Shown piece after piece: positions 13,922-21,280 of a stretch of DNA of 49,846 nt. Under the pieces are notes generated by a model. That model was not told where the DNA came from. It saw only the letters and a program-made list of their open reading frames with translations, and did no database searches. This DNA is from an uncultured Oscillospiraceae bacterium. Lineage in GTDB: Bacteria > Bacillota > Clostridia > Oscillospirales > Oscillospiraceae. Position numbers and translations under genes: made by a program. Every line of letters starts with the position of its first letter. Within the stretch, counting starts at the first letter, position 1. The stretch is taken from contig CATLHC010000012.1 of assembly GCA_949948775.1 (NCBI GenBank), positions 1 to 49,846 on the forward strand. The letters run 5' to 3'.

Positions 13922-15184
13922 ATGCTCAAGCTTGACTTGTCCAACCTGGAAGGTGTGGTCTCCCAGGACCAGATCAGCGCCATGGCCTCCGAGGTGGAGG
14001 CCGCCCACGCCAAGCTCTATGACCCCGCCGCCCTCGGCTCCGACTTTGTGGGCTGGGTGCGCCTGCCCGAAAACTACGACAAGGATGAGTTCGCCCGCAT
14101 TCAGAAGGCCGCCGCCAAGATTCGCTCCGACTCCCAGGTGCTGGTGGTGATCGGCATCGGCGGGTCCTACCTGGGCGCCCGCGCCGCCCTGGAGGTGTTC
14201 CCCTCCGACGGGCCGGAGATCTGCTTCGTGGGCTGCTCCCTCAGCCCCAACGAGCTGGACAGCGTGATCCGCAAGCTGGATGACCGCAGCTGGTCCATCA
14301 ACGTCATCTCCAAGTCCGGCGGCACCACCGAGCCCGCCGTGGCCTTCCGCGTGTTCCGGGACCTGCTGGTGAAGCAGTACGGCAAGGACGCGGACAAGCG
14401 CATCTACGCCACCACCGACAAGGCCCGGGGCGCCCTCAAGACCCTGGCCGACTCCAACGGCTGGGAGACCTTCGTGGTGCCCGATGACGTGGGCGGCCGG
14501 TTCTCCGTGCTGTCCGCCGTGGGCCTGCTGCCCATCGCCGCCGCCGGTGTGGATATCGACGCGCTGATGGCCGGCGCCCGGGACGCGATGAACGCCTTTG
14601 ACAAGCGGGACATGTCCAATCCCGTGTGGCAGTACGTGGCCGCCCGGAACCTGCTCTACCGTCAGGGCAAGAAGATCGAGCTGTTCTGCTCCTATGAGCC
14701 TTCCTACTCCTTCGTGGGCGAGTGGCTCAAGCAGCTGTTCGGCGAGTCCGAGGGCAAGGACGGCAAGGGCCTCTTCCCTGCCTCCGCCCAGTTCACCACC
14801 GACCTGCACTCCCTGGGCCAGTATATCCAGGACGGCGAGCGGCACCTGTTCGAGACGGTGATCTACGTGGACAACACCGGCTGCGACATCGCCATCCCCT
14901 ACAGCGACGACAACGGGGACAACCTGAACTACCTGGCGGGCAAGCCCCTGAGCTTCGTCCGGGAGATGGCCTTCCAGGGAACCCTGGCCGCCCACAAGGA
15001 CGGCGACGCCCCCTCCATCGTGCTGCGCATGGACAAGATGGACGTCCACGCCCTGGGTGAGCTGTTCTACTTCTTCGAGCTGTCCTGCGGCATCAGCGGG
15101 CATGTGCTGGGGGTCAACCCCTTCAACCAGCCCGGCGTGGAGGCGTACAAAAAGAACATGTTCGCCCTGCTGGGGAAGCCCTGA
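13922..15184 (+). CDS. pgi: glucose-6-phosphate isomerase
   Basis: Interconverts glucose 6-phosphate and fructose 6-phosphate. The 420 residues are of the short Firmicutes type. Visible are GIGGSYLGARAALE, the sugar-phosphate loop SKSGGTTEPA, the catalytic region around EGKDGKGLFPASAQFTTDLHS (shortened here) and the C-terminal NPFNQPGVEAYK with the active-site Lys. AATAAGGAG precedes the ATG. It closes the glycogen-to-glycolysis series after glk. A palindromic repeat begins at the base after its stop, followed by a terminator at 15289-15324. Confidence 0.96.
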   Translation: MLKLDLSNLEGVVSQDQISAMASEVEAAHAKLYDPAALGSDFVGWVRLPENYDKDEFARIQKAAAKIRSDSQVLVVIGIGGSYLGARAALEVFPSDGPEICFVGCSLSPNELDSVIRKLDDRSWSINVISKSGGTTEPAVAFRVFRDLLVKQYGKDADKRIYATTDKARGALKTLADSNGWETFVVPDDVGGRFSVLSAVGLLPIAAAGVDIDALMAGARDAMNAFDKRDMSNPVWQYVAARNLLYRQGKKIELFCSYEPSYSFVGEWLKQLFGESEGKDGKGLFPASAQFTTDLHSLGQYIQDGERHLFETVIYVDNTGCDIAIPYSDDNGDNLNYLAGKPLSFVREMAFQGTLAAHKDGDAPSIVLRMDKMDVHALGELFYFFELSCGISGHVLGVNPFNQPGVEAYKKNMFALLGKP

Positions 15185-15285
15185 GTTCCTTTTTCTTGTA
15201 AGAAAAAGGAACCGAAAAAGAACTTTTGGCTCGCTGACGTTTGGGGCAAGACCTGCCAGGTTTCCGCCCGGTAACTATCGGTGAA
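15185..15285. repeat. partial copy of a MITE-like palindromic element (R1)
   Basis: Starts with a perfect 13-bp hairpin (15185-15197 with 15200-15212) directly after the pgi stop, then AAAAAGAACTTTT and, at 15260-15271, GTTTCCGCCCGG. The same blocks occur in the same order and at nearly the same distances (74 versus 71 bases) in the element at 23519-23688. The right inverted end of that element is not present here, so this looks like a one-ended remnant. Confidence 0.65.
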
Positions 15286-15288
15286 AAT

Positions 15289-15328
15289 AAGAGGAGCCTT
15301 CGGCATGGGCCGATGGCTCCTCTTTCAA
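15289..15328 (+). terminator. pgi terminator
   Basis: AAGAGGAGCC (15289-15298) pairs with GGCTCCTCTT (15315-15324), with an inner TCGG/CCGA extension, followed by a T-rich tail. It ends the glycogen locus. Confidence 0.85.
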
Positions 15329-15367
15329 TTTTGAACCTCACCGGGGATATGATTTCCGCTTCAGGGG

Positions 15368-15396
15368 TTGAAAAGTGAGCCGAAGTATGCTATATT
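15368..15396 (+). promoter_or_regulatory. sigma-A promoter of the yebC-family gene
   Basis: TTGAAA at 15368-15373 and TATATT at 15391-15396 with a 17-base spacer, 57 bases before the start codon. Confidence 0.75.
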
Positions 15397-15452
15397 GATG
15401 GGTGAATTTTCTGCCTATCCGGCTTACACCTCACAAGAAGGGAACGATTTCC

Positions 15453-16178
15453 ATGTCAGGACATTCCAAGTGGCATAACATCCAAAAGACCAAGGGCGCG
15501 GCGGACGCCAAGCGCTCCGCGGCGTTCACCAAGATCGCCCGGGAGATCATCGTGGCCGTCAAGACCGGCGGCTCCGGCGACCCCAACAACAACTCCCGCC
15601 TGGCCACCGTCATCGCCAAGGCCCGGGCGGCCAACATGCCCAACGACAACATCAAGCGCACCATTGAAAAAGCGGTGGGCTCCGGCAACGCCAACGACTA
15701 CGAGGCCATCACCTACGAGGGCTACGGCCCCGGCGGCGTGGCCGTCATCGTGGAGACCCTCACCGACAACCGCAACCGCACCGCCTCCGACGTGCGCCAC
15801 TACTTCGACAAGTTCGGCGGCAACCTGGGCGCCACCGGCTGCGTGTCCTGGTCCTTCGACCAGAAGGGCGTGCTGGTCATTGAGCGGGAGGATCTGGACG
15901 AGGAGACCGCCATGATGGACGCCCTGGACTGCGGCGCGGCGGACTTCGAGGCCGACGAGGACTGCTTCACCGTCTATACCGCCCCGGACGATTTCGGCGC
16001 GGTGCTGGCCGCCATGGAGGAGAAGGGTTACGTGTTCGCCTCCGCTAAGGTGGAGATGGTGCCCCAGAACTACGTCGCCCTGTCCGACGAGGGGGACATC
16101 AAGAACATGGAGAAGCTCATCGACACCATGGAAGACAACGACGACGTACAGAACATCTGGCACAACTGGGAGGAATAA
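15453..16178 (+). CDS. YebC/PmpR family protein
   Basis: 241 residues, the standard family length. The N-terminus carries the signature GHSKWHNIQKTKGAADAKR, followed by the conserved NNSRLATVIAKARAANMPNDNI helix region (shown in part) and YEGYGPGGVAVI. Family members were first described as DNA-binding regulators; more recent work ties some to translation of difficult peptide stretches, so the role here is open. ATG 15453 is chosen because the family begins with MSGHSKW and an AAGAAGGGA site precedes it. Monocistronic: its own promoter lies upstream and a strong terminator follows. Confidence 0.93.
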   Translation: MSGHSKWHNIQKTKGAADAKRSAAFTKIAREIIVAVKTGGSGDPNNNSRLATVIAKARAANMPNDNIKRTIEKAVGSGNANDYEAITYEGYGPGGVAVIVETLTDNRNRTASDVRHYFDKFGGNLGATGCVSWSFDQKGVLVIEREDLDEETAMMDALDCGAADFEADEDCFTVYTAPDDFGAVLAAMEEKGYVFASAKVEMVPQNYVALSDEGDIKNMEKLIDTMEDNDDVQNIWHNWEE

Positions 16179-16181
16179 GGC

Positions 16182-16221
16182 AAAAGATTCCCCTGCCGGG
16201 CGGCAGGGGAATCTTTTGTCC
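16182..16221 (+). terminator. terminator after the yebC-family gene
   Basis: A perfect 16-bp stem (16182-16197 with 16202-16217) with a GGGC loop, starting A-rich and ending in TTTT. Likely works in both directions. Confidence 0.92.
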
Positions 16222-16272
16222 ACACCTGGCGGACCAAAAAAACACATTCTTATACTTCTTCTCTCATTTCCC

Positions 16273-16320
16273 GACTCCCTTTCCGGACGCTTTTCCGTCC
16301 TGCTGGGAGTCTATCTTTTT
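16273..16320 (+). terminator. second terminator-like hairpin
   Basis: GACTCCC (16273-16279) pairs with GGGAGTC (16305-16311), with an inner GGACG/CGTCC stem and a TATCTTTTT tail. It lies between the convergent yebC-family and thioesterase genes. Confidence 0.6.
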
Positions 16321-16363
16321 CCCCGGCGTTTTCTTTCATTTTAGCACCGGCGGCGACAATTTC

Positions 16364-17122
16364 TCATTTATCCTGTCCCCGTACAGGCAGGTCGGCCAGC
16401 GCCAGCGTGAAATCAAACCGCTCGTCTCCCTTCTCCCCCTCGCCCCGGGCGAACAGCTCGTCCCCGCGGGCGGCGGTGTCCACAAAAATGGTCTCGCCCG
16501 CCTGACACTCGCTGACATAGCCGATTTGAAAGCGGCGCACAAACTTCTCCCGGCCCAGCCGCTCCAGGTGGAGGCTGTCGCAGGCGAAATCGGCGTAGTG
16601 GATGTTGTTCACGTGGCCGTTGATGTCGGTGTCGGAGTAACGCAGGTCCCGCCGGACCCGGCTGTCAAAGGTCTCCGGCATGGCCGGACGGCGGAGTTTT
16701 ATGCTCTTGCACAGCTCGCCCCCGTCGGTGCCCTGGAACTCCGCCAGGTTTTTCATGCGGAACAGCTTGCGCTCCTGCGCGTCCACCATTACCCACACCG
16801 AGACGCCCTGGCCGATGGGCTTTCCGCCCCGGAACAGATCGAAATCCCGGTAGGAGGACGCCCCGGAGGCTCCCCGGTGCCAGGTTCTCACGGTGATGAG
16901 GTCGTTCCAGCGCAGGGGGGCGTCCAGCTCCACCCAGTTTCGGGTGACCATCCACAGGCAGTTGTATTTTTTCAGAATTTGCGGCCCGGACACTCCCAGC
17001 TGCAGCGCCGCCTGGGTGGCTGCCTCCTGGAGATACCCCAGCACCGCCGACGGGCGGCACTGGTTGAACAGGTCCACATCCCGGGAGTCCACCCGGAATT
17101 CCATCTCGTAAAATGTGCTCAA
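16364..17122 (-). CDS. acyl-ACP thioesterase
   Basis: Releases fatty acids from acyl carrier protein. The 252-residue protein has the bacterial FatA-like double hotdog arrangement. The first half begins FYEMEFRVDSRDVDLFNQCR and contains WMVTRNWVELDAPLRW. The second starts at RRDLRYSDTDINGHVNN, where the Asp/Asn/His trio is typical of the catalytic region. The start is a TTG at 17120-17122: AGGAAGG lies 9 bases upstream and the TTG overlaps the stop of the preceding gene as TTGA, a coupling arrangement. The neighbouring zinc-ribbon gene has no known link to fatty acids. Confidence 0.85.
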   Translation of the reverse strand: MSTFYEMEFRVDSRDVDLFNQCRPSAVLGYLQEAATQAALQLGVSGPQILKKYNCLWMVTRNWVELDAPLRWNDLITVRTWHRGASGASSYRDFDLFRGGKPIGQGVSVWVMVDAQERKLFRMKNLAEFQGTDGGELCKSIKLRRPAMPETFDSRVRRDLRYSDTDINGHVNNIHYADFACDSLHLERLGREKFVRRFQIGYVSECQAGETIFVDTAARGDELFARGEGEKGDERFDFTLALADLPVRGQDK

Positions 17123-17742
17123 AGCGTTGATTCCTTCCTTCCAGGGATGATGAGAGTGTCCCTGACGCACAGATCGTCCAAGTCGTCGGGTGTAGCGGCG
17201 CTCAGGCGCAGGGTCGCCCCACAGCGGGCACACGTCAGGTCCACCGAGGAATAGCCCACCTTCACTCCGTAATCCGCTGAGCCGCAGGCGCAGCGCACCC
17301 CGCCCCGGGCGGCGATGTCCTTCAGCTCGCCCAGCACCTCGGCCATCACCGTCTCATCGAGGAACGCCCCCCGTTGGTCCGCCTGTTCGTCCAGCCGCAG
17401 CTTATCCACCGCCGCCTCCAGCTTTTCCATGGCACGGAACACCTGGCCCTCCTCGCCGATATAGCATGTGCCCAATCCCGACGCGGGGCAGCTGAGCGCC
17501 AGCAGGCTTTTGCGGAGCAGGGCGTCGTTTCCGCACACCGCCCGGTGGTCCTTGGCGCAGAACAGACAGGGCGCCGTCACCTCACAGCGGTCCCCCAACT
17601 GGTGAAAGCCCAGCTCCGACTTGCCGCAGGGGCACGGCAGCGTACTGTCCCCGGCGGCAAGCTGAAAGGCGGTGCGGGATGCGATCACCGCCTGGCCGCA
17701 CACGGGGCAGATATATCCTATGGTACGTGTCTCTTCGGGCAT
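17119..17742 (-). CDS. zinc-ribbon protein of unknown function
   Basis: 207 residues rich in paired cysteines: CPVCG near the N-terminus, CPCGKS, CLFC, then CACGSADYG and CARCGATL in the C-terminal third. These suggest two or more zinc-binding knuckles around a helical segment (residues ~120-160). I do not recognise a named family. The ATG at 17742 is preferred over an in-frame TTG six bases earlier because GGAGG lies eight bases before the ATG and only two before the TTG. It is the first gene of a two-gene operon with the thioesterase (stop/start overlap at 17119-17122), from an extended -10 promoter at 17775-17783. Confidence 0.75.
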   Translation of the reverse strand: MPEETRTIGYICPVCGQAVIASRTAFQLAAGDSTLPCPCGKSELGFHQLGDRCEVTAPCLFCAKDHRAVCGNDALLRKSLLALSCPASGLGTCYIGEEGQVFRAMEKLEAAVDKLRLDEQADQRGAFLDETVMAEVLGELKDIAARGGVRCACGSADYGVKVGYSSVDLTCARCGATLRLSAATPDDLDDLCVRDTLIIPGRKESTL

Positions 17743-17774
17743 GGCCAATTCCTCCCAAAAATTTTCCGGAGGGT

Positions 17775-17783
17775 ATTATACCA
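17775..17783 (-). promoter_or_regulatory. extended -10 promoter of the zinc-ribbon/thioesterase operon
   Basis: On the minus strand the sequence reads TGGTATAAT, with a perfect -10 and the TGn extension, 33 bases before the start codon. The -35 region is weak. Confidence 0.55.
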
Positions 17784-17840
17784 CTATCCTACCCATTTTT
17801 CCAGTGACAAAGCCGCTTTTATTGTCAAATCTTTCCCAGC

Positions 17841-17869
17841 GCATGAATTGGCTCCTATTGCGCAAACTA
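17841..17869 (+). promoter_or_regulatory. candidate sigma-G promoter of spoVAD
   Basis: GCATG at 17841-17845 and CAAACTA at 17863-17869 with a 17-base spacer resemble the forespore sigma-G pattern (GCATR, then CATnnTA) with one mismatch in the -10. spoVA operons are sigma-G dependent in characterised spore formers, which is the main support. Confidence 0.4.
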
Positions 17870-17947
17870 CCTGTAAACCACGCCGAACGCGTGTGCGCCC
17901 TCCTCTCCCACTGGAGTGGGAAACGGCGCGCGAAAGGAGTCACATCC

Positions 17948-18964
17948 ATGGAAAACAAAAAGCTGGGGCGGCAGACCTTCCAGCCCGGGTCGCCCCCTGT
18001 CATCATCGGCCACGGCTCCGCCGCCGGCAAAAAGGAGAGCCAGGGCCCCCTGGGGCGGCACTTTGACCACACCTGTGACGACGACACCTTCGGGGCCAAG
18101 ACCTGGGAGCAGTCCGAATCCGCCATGCAACAGCTGGCCCTGGACGCGGCGCTGAAACGGGCGGGACTCCACAGCCCGGACCTGGACCTGCTGCTGGCCG
18201 GAGACCTGCTCAACCAGTGCATCGGCTCGGGCTACGCCGCCCGGTCGGCCGCTCTCCCTTTCTTCGGGCTGTACGGTGCCTGCTCCACCATGGGAGAAAG
18301 CCTGGCTCTGGCCACGCTGCTGCTCAGCGGCGGGTACGGGAAGTACGCCGCCGCCGTCACCTCCTCCCACTTCTGTTCGGCGGAGCGGCAGTACCGCACC
18401 CCCCTGGAATACGGCAGCCAGCGCACCCCCACCGCCCAGTGGACCGCCACCGCCGCCGGGGCGGTCATCGTCACCAACGATGTGCGTCCCGGCCCCCGAG
18501 CGACCCGGGTCACCGTGGGCAAGGTGGTAGACAAGGGCATCAAGGACGCCAACAACATGGGGGCGGCCATGGCGCCTGCGGCCTATTCGACCTTGAAGGC
18601 CCACTTTGAGGACACCGCCCTCAGCCCGGACTACTACGACCTCATCGTCACCGGGGACCTGGGCAAGCTGGGCCACGAGATCGTGTGCGACTTCTTCGCC
18701 CAGGACGGCGTGGAGCTGGCCAACTACAACGACTGCGGCCTGCTGCTCTTCGACCGGGAGGAGCAGGACGTCCACGCCGGGGCGTCGGGGTGCGGGTGCT
18801 CCGCGTCGGTACTGTGCGGCTATCTGCTGCCGGGACTGCTGGCAGGGCGGTGGAAGCGCATCCTGTTTTGCCCCACTGGGGCGCTCCACTCCCCCACCGC
18901 CACCATGCAGGGGGAATCCATCCCCGGTATCTGCCACGCCATCGCGCTGGAAGGAGGCAAATGA
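17948..18964 (+). CDS. spoVAD: stage V sporulation protein AD
   Basis: A 338-residue thiolase-fold protein of the SpoVA channel complex, which moves dipicolinic acid into the developing spore and out at germination. Visible family stretches are PVIIGHGSAAGKKE, YGACSTMGESLALA, the GSQRTPTAQWTATAAGA region and CPTGALHSPT. ATG 17948 follows GAAAGGAG. Its TGA (18962-18964) overlaps the start region of spoVAE. In Bacillus and most clostridia spoVAC lies immediately upstream; here that place holds a divergent zinc-ribbon gene, so spoVAC is absent or elsewhere. Confidence 0.95.
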   Translation: MENKKLGRQTFQPGSPPVIIGHGSAAGKKESQGPLGRHFDHTCDDDTFGAKTWEQSESAMQQLALDAALKRAGLHSPDLDLLLAGDLLNQCIGSGYAARSAALPFFGLYGACSTMGESLALATLLLSGGYGKYAAAVTSSHFCSAERQYRTPLEYGSQRTPTAQWTATAAGAVIVTNDVRPGPRATRVTVGKVVDKGIKDANNMGAAMAPAAYSTLKAHFEDTALSPDYYDLIVTGDLGKLGHEIVCDFFAQDGVELANYNDCGLLLFDREEQDVHAGASGCGCSASVLCGYLLPGLLAGRWKRILFCPTGALHSPTATMQGESIPGICHAIALEGGK

Positions 18965-19320
18965 TGGACTATTTGAAAGCCTTTGTGGTGGGCGGCCTGT
19001 TCTGCGTCATCGGCCAGCTGCTCATCGACAAGACCAAGCTCACTCCCGCCCGCATCCTGGTGACCTACGTGGTGTCCGGCGTGGTGCTGGGGGCCGTCGG
19101 GGTGTATGAGCCCCTGGCCGAGTGGGCCGGAGCGGGCGCCACGGTCCCTCTCACCGGCTTTGGTTACAGTCTGGCCAAGGGCGTCAAGGAGGCGGTGGCG
19201 GAAAAGGGCCTGCTGGGCGCCCTCACCGGCGGCGTCACCAGCACCGCCGGGGGCATCGCCGCCGCCATCTTCCTGGGCGTGCTGGTGGCCTTCCTTTTCA
19301 AGCCCAGGCCAAAAAGCTGA
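18964..19320 (+). CDS. spoVAE: stage V sporulation protein AE
   Basis: A 118-residue membrane protein of the SpoVA channel, of usual length. There are three to four hydrophobic segments, starting with FVVGGLFCVIGQLL, then LVTYVVSGVVLGAVG and a final IAAAIFLGVLVAFLF. The conserved DKTKLTPARILV follows the first segment. Two adjacent ATGs (18961, 18964) are possible; the second is chosen because it lies six bases after AAGGAGG, against three for the first. Coupled to spoVAD by overlap, and closed by a bidirectional terminator. Confidence 0.93.
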   Translation: MDYLKAFVVGGLFCVIGQLLIDKTKLTPARILVTYVVSGVVLGAVGVYEPLAEWAGAGATVPLTGFGYSLAKGVKEAVAEKGLLGALTGGVTSTAGGIAAAIFLGVLVAFLFKPRPKS

Positions 19321-19323
19321 CCC

Positions 19324-19372
19324 GGCACAAAAGGAGGCCCCGGCAGCGCCGGAGCCTCCCACTTTTTGTGCC
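19324..19372. terminator. bidirectional terminator between spoVAE and HPr gene
   Basis: A long imperfect stem from GGCACAAAA (19324-19332) to TTTTGTGCC (19364-19372), with inner GGAGGC/GCCTCC and CCGGC/GCCGG pairing. A-rich and T-rich flanks serve both convergent genes. Confidence 0.85.
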
Positions 19373-19374
19373 GC

Positions 19375-19635
19375 TTACAGGTTATCCTTAAAAAACTGCT
19401 CCAAGTTAGCGGCGTTTGCGTCCTCATTGCCGCCCTCCACGGTGACGGTGACGGTCTCGCCCTGCTTAATGCCCAGGCCCATAAGCGCCATCAGCTTGGT
19501 CCCCACAGCGGACTTGCCGTCGGCCTTGGCGATGGTAATGGTGCTGTCCAGCGCCTTGATGGCCTTGACAAGCAGGCCGGCAGGGCGGGCGTGGATGCCA
19601 ACGGGATCGGTGATGGTGTAGGTAAACTGCTTCAT
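19375..19635 (-). CDS. HPr-like phosphocarrier lacking the regulatory serine
   Basis: An 86-residue HPr-fold protein of the PTS. The active-site histidine is present (GIHARPAG, His15). In Firmicutes HPr, Ser46 in the KSIMG motif is phosphorylated by HPr kinase for carbon catabolite control. Here that segment reads TKLMALMGLG and the position aligned with Ser46 is Lys47. The protein could accept phosphate from Enzyme I but should not be a normal HPr-Ser-P co-repressor. ATG 19635 follows AGAAAGGATCG; residues further upstream do not match HPr. It has a good promoter at 19758-19787 and a leader of about 115 bases, and is transcribed alone. It may be a paralogue rather than the main ptsH. Confidence 0.9.
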   Translation of the reverse strand: MKQFTYTITDPVGIHARPAGLLVKAIKALDSTITIAKADGKSAVGTKLMALMGLGIKQGETVTVTVEGGNEDANAANLEQFFKDNL

Positions 19636-20037
19636 GATGATCGATCCTTTCTTCTTAAGTTGAGTTAATTTTATCGGCAGGCGTCCCTGCCCGTTCACAC
19701 CTCTTCTGCGTCCGCGGACTCTGCCTCGGCGCTTTTCCAGCTTCTTTCCTGTTCCATATCATAACACCCATAGGCGGGAATATGCAAGCCCTCCAACACA
19801 TATTTTCCCCCAGGGGGGCGCCTCGGCAGTGCCCCACTGCCTCAGCATGTCGCAATCCAGCCCCAACCAATGCCGTCCCGACGGCGCAGGCAGTTTGGGA
19901 ATGCGCATTCTTCTGGCAGGCCGCCACTGTCCGGCTCCGGGCCTGGAACAGAACTCCCTCTTTTTTCGTCGTCCATAGTCCCTCCCACAATTCTTTCTTA
20001 TTCAGCGGAGAATTATGAAATCAATTTCTATCCGGGA
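19636..20037. other. intergenic region, HPr gene promoter side
   Basis: About 400 bases with no convincing gene. It contains the HPr gene leader and promoter, and a small hairpin GGCAGTG/CACTGCC at 19825-19831 with 19835-19841. A minus-strand open frame of about 110 codons across it has no recognisable motif and no ribosome site. Confidence 0.5.
19758..19787 (-). promoter_or_regulatory. sigma-A promoter of the HPr gene
   Basis: On the minus strand TTGCAT (19787-19782) and TATGAT (19763-19758) are 18 bases apart. The start site falls near 19751. Confidence 0.65.
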
Positions 20038-21009
20038 TCAACCCTCCCCCGTCCCCCGTTCAAGGCAGGCGGGTCTTCTCTTGCGCCTGTGTCCCCTGCT
20101 CTTACAGACGTGGACGCCGCCGTCCAGCGCCGCAGCGTACTCCTGGGCCAGCCCCGGCGTGATGGACGGAACAGACCGCCGTCCCTGCCACTGCCCATCC
20201 CTCCGCCGGGTCAGCGTCATGCGGCACAGAAACCGCCCGTGCTCCGGACAGGTGAACACCCCGTAAAACTGCTGAGGGACGCCCGCCTTAGGCACGACGA
20301 AATGCCACCGGGCCACCCCCAGCCGGCGGCCGCACACGGGACAGGCCAGCGTCCTGCTGCTCCGGGCGTCCAGCGCCTCCTCCGGGGTGGGGACAGGCCC
20401 TACCTTCTGCCGGTCCTGCCGTGGAAAGGAAAGCTTAGACAGCCGCAAAGCCGCCCTGTGCCGTCTGGGCGGAGCGGGCTCAGGCCGCCAGTCCAGGTCC
20501 TCCTGGGTCAGCCAGCCCCCCAGGACGGCGGTGTACATAGCGTCGTTTACCGCGCTGTGGTAGTCAAACACGTCGGGCAGACCGCAGTACTCCGCCGCCC
20601 GCCACAGGGCAATCTGCTGCCCGGTTCCCACCGCGTGGGCAAACGCCAGCTGGAAGTCAAAAAAACGCTCCGCCTCAAAGGGCGGCAGGCCCCAGTATTT
20701 GCAGTTCTCGTTCAGCGCCTCCACATCGCCGCCCCCCCAGCCCGCAAAGACCCGGTCCTCTCCGCACCAGGCGCGAAACGCCTCCGCCGCCGCAGGGAAT
20801 CTGGTGCGGGAGTTTTTGAACATGCTCAGATCCGGCAGCTTTCTCGCGCCAAGGTCAAACTTTTTGTGGACGGTGGGCCGAATGCAGGCGTTGAACACAT
20901 CCACAATGGGCCCGCCCGGCCGCTCGACACGCACCGCGCCGATTTGAAGGATCTCGTTCAGCGGCTTCTTGTCGTAGCCGCGGTTCCACTCCAGGTCCAG
21001 GACGATCAT
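20038..21009 (-). CDS. DEDD-type 3'-5' exonuclease with C-terminal zinc ribbon
   Basis: 323 residues. The N-terminal ~180 resemble DnaQ/ERI-1-like exonucleases: Asp5 and Glu7 in the first block (VLDLEWN), a central block with GGGDVEALNENCKYWG and a last block DYHSAVNDAMYTA with the His and Asp expected of the DEDDh class. The remaining ~100 residues contain CPVCGRRLG and a later CPEHG, suggesting a zinc ribbon, and end in a basic tail. Such fusions appear in Firmicutes genomes with undefined roles; DNA versus RNA substrate cannot be told. ATG 21009 has only a weak ribosome site. A branched palindromic element at 21096-21170 lies in its presumed leader. Confidence 0.78.
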   Translation of the reverse strand: MIVLDLEWNRGYDKKPLNEILQIGAVRVERPGGPIVDVFNACIRPTVHKKFDLGARKLPDLSMFKNSRTRFPAAAEAFRAWCGEDRVFAGWGGGDVEALNENCKYWGLPPFEAERFFDFQLAFAHAVGTGQQIALWRAAEYCGLPDVFDYHSAVNDAMYTAVLGGWLTQEDLDWRPEPAPPRRHRAALRLSKLSFPRQDRQKVGPVPTPEEALDARSSRTLACPVCGRRLGVARWHFVVPKAGVPQQFYGVFTCPEHGRFLCRMTLTRRRDGQWQGRRSVPSITPGLAQEYAAALDGGVHVCKSRGHRRKRRPACLERGTGEG

Positions 21010-21095
21010 CGGTTGACCACTTCATTTCTCTTTATAGCCATCGCACCGCAAACGAACCGAAAGGTTCTTTTGCAGTCTGCGTTGGACCTTATCAG

Positions 21096-21170
21096 CAAAG
21101 CACAGCCCATTTTGTGGCCCGGCGGACCTTGTCCGCCTTGAAAATCGGACGCCGATTTTCAAGTGCTTTG
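21096..21170. repeat. branched palindromic element upstream of the exonuclease
   Basis: Three nested or adjacent stems fit together without gaps on one side: an outer CAAAGCAC/GTGCTTTG (21096-21103 with 21163-21170), then GGCGGAC/GTCCGCC (21121-21127 with 21131-21137) and TTGAAAATCGG/CCGATTTTCAA (21138-21148 with 21152-21162). The second and third stems abut each other and the outer arm, giving a multi-branch junction in RNA or a cruciform in DNA. On the minus strand it would be in the 5' leader of the exonuclease gene; it may also be a dispersed intergenic repeat. Confidence 0.6.
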
Positions 21171-21241
21171 ACTATACTATGTCCTCTATTGTATTTCCTT
21201 CTCGCCTCTCCGTCAAGGGTAAAGGCTGGGAAATGTGCGCA

Positions 21242-21274
21242 AAAAGGCCCCGGAGCCGCCCTCCGGGGCCTTTT
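21242..21274 (-). terminator. terminator downstream of the CAP-domain remnant
   Basis: AAAAGGCCCCGGAG (21242-21255) pairs with CTCCGGGGCCTTTT (21261-21274) around a 5-base loop. The stem lies just after the stop of the decayed gene and could act in either direction. Confidence 0.8.
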
Positions 21275-21280
21275 GAGCCT

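Noticed and set aside
19655-19990. 111-codon minus-strand frame upstream of the HPr gene
   Set aside because: No ribosome site, no recognisable motif, and it runs across the HPr gene promoter and leader.
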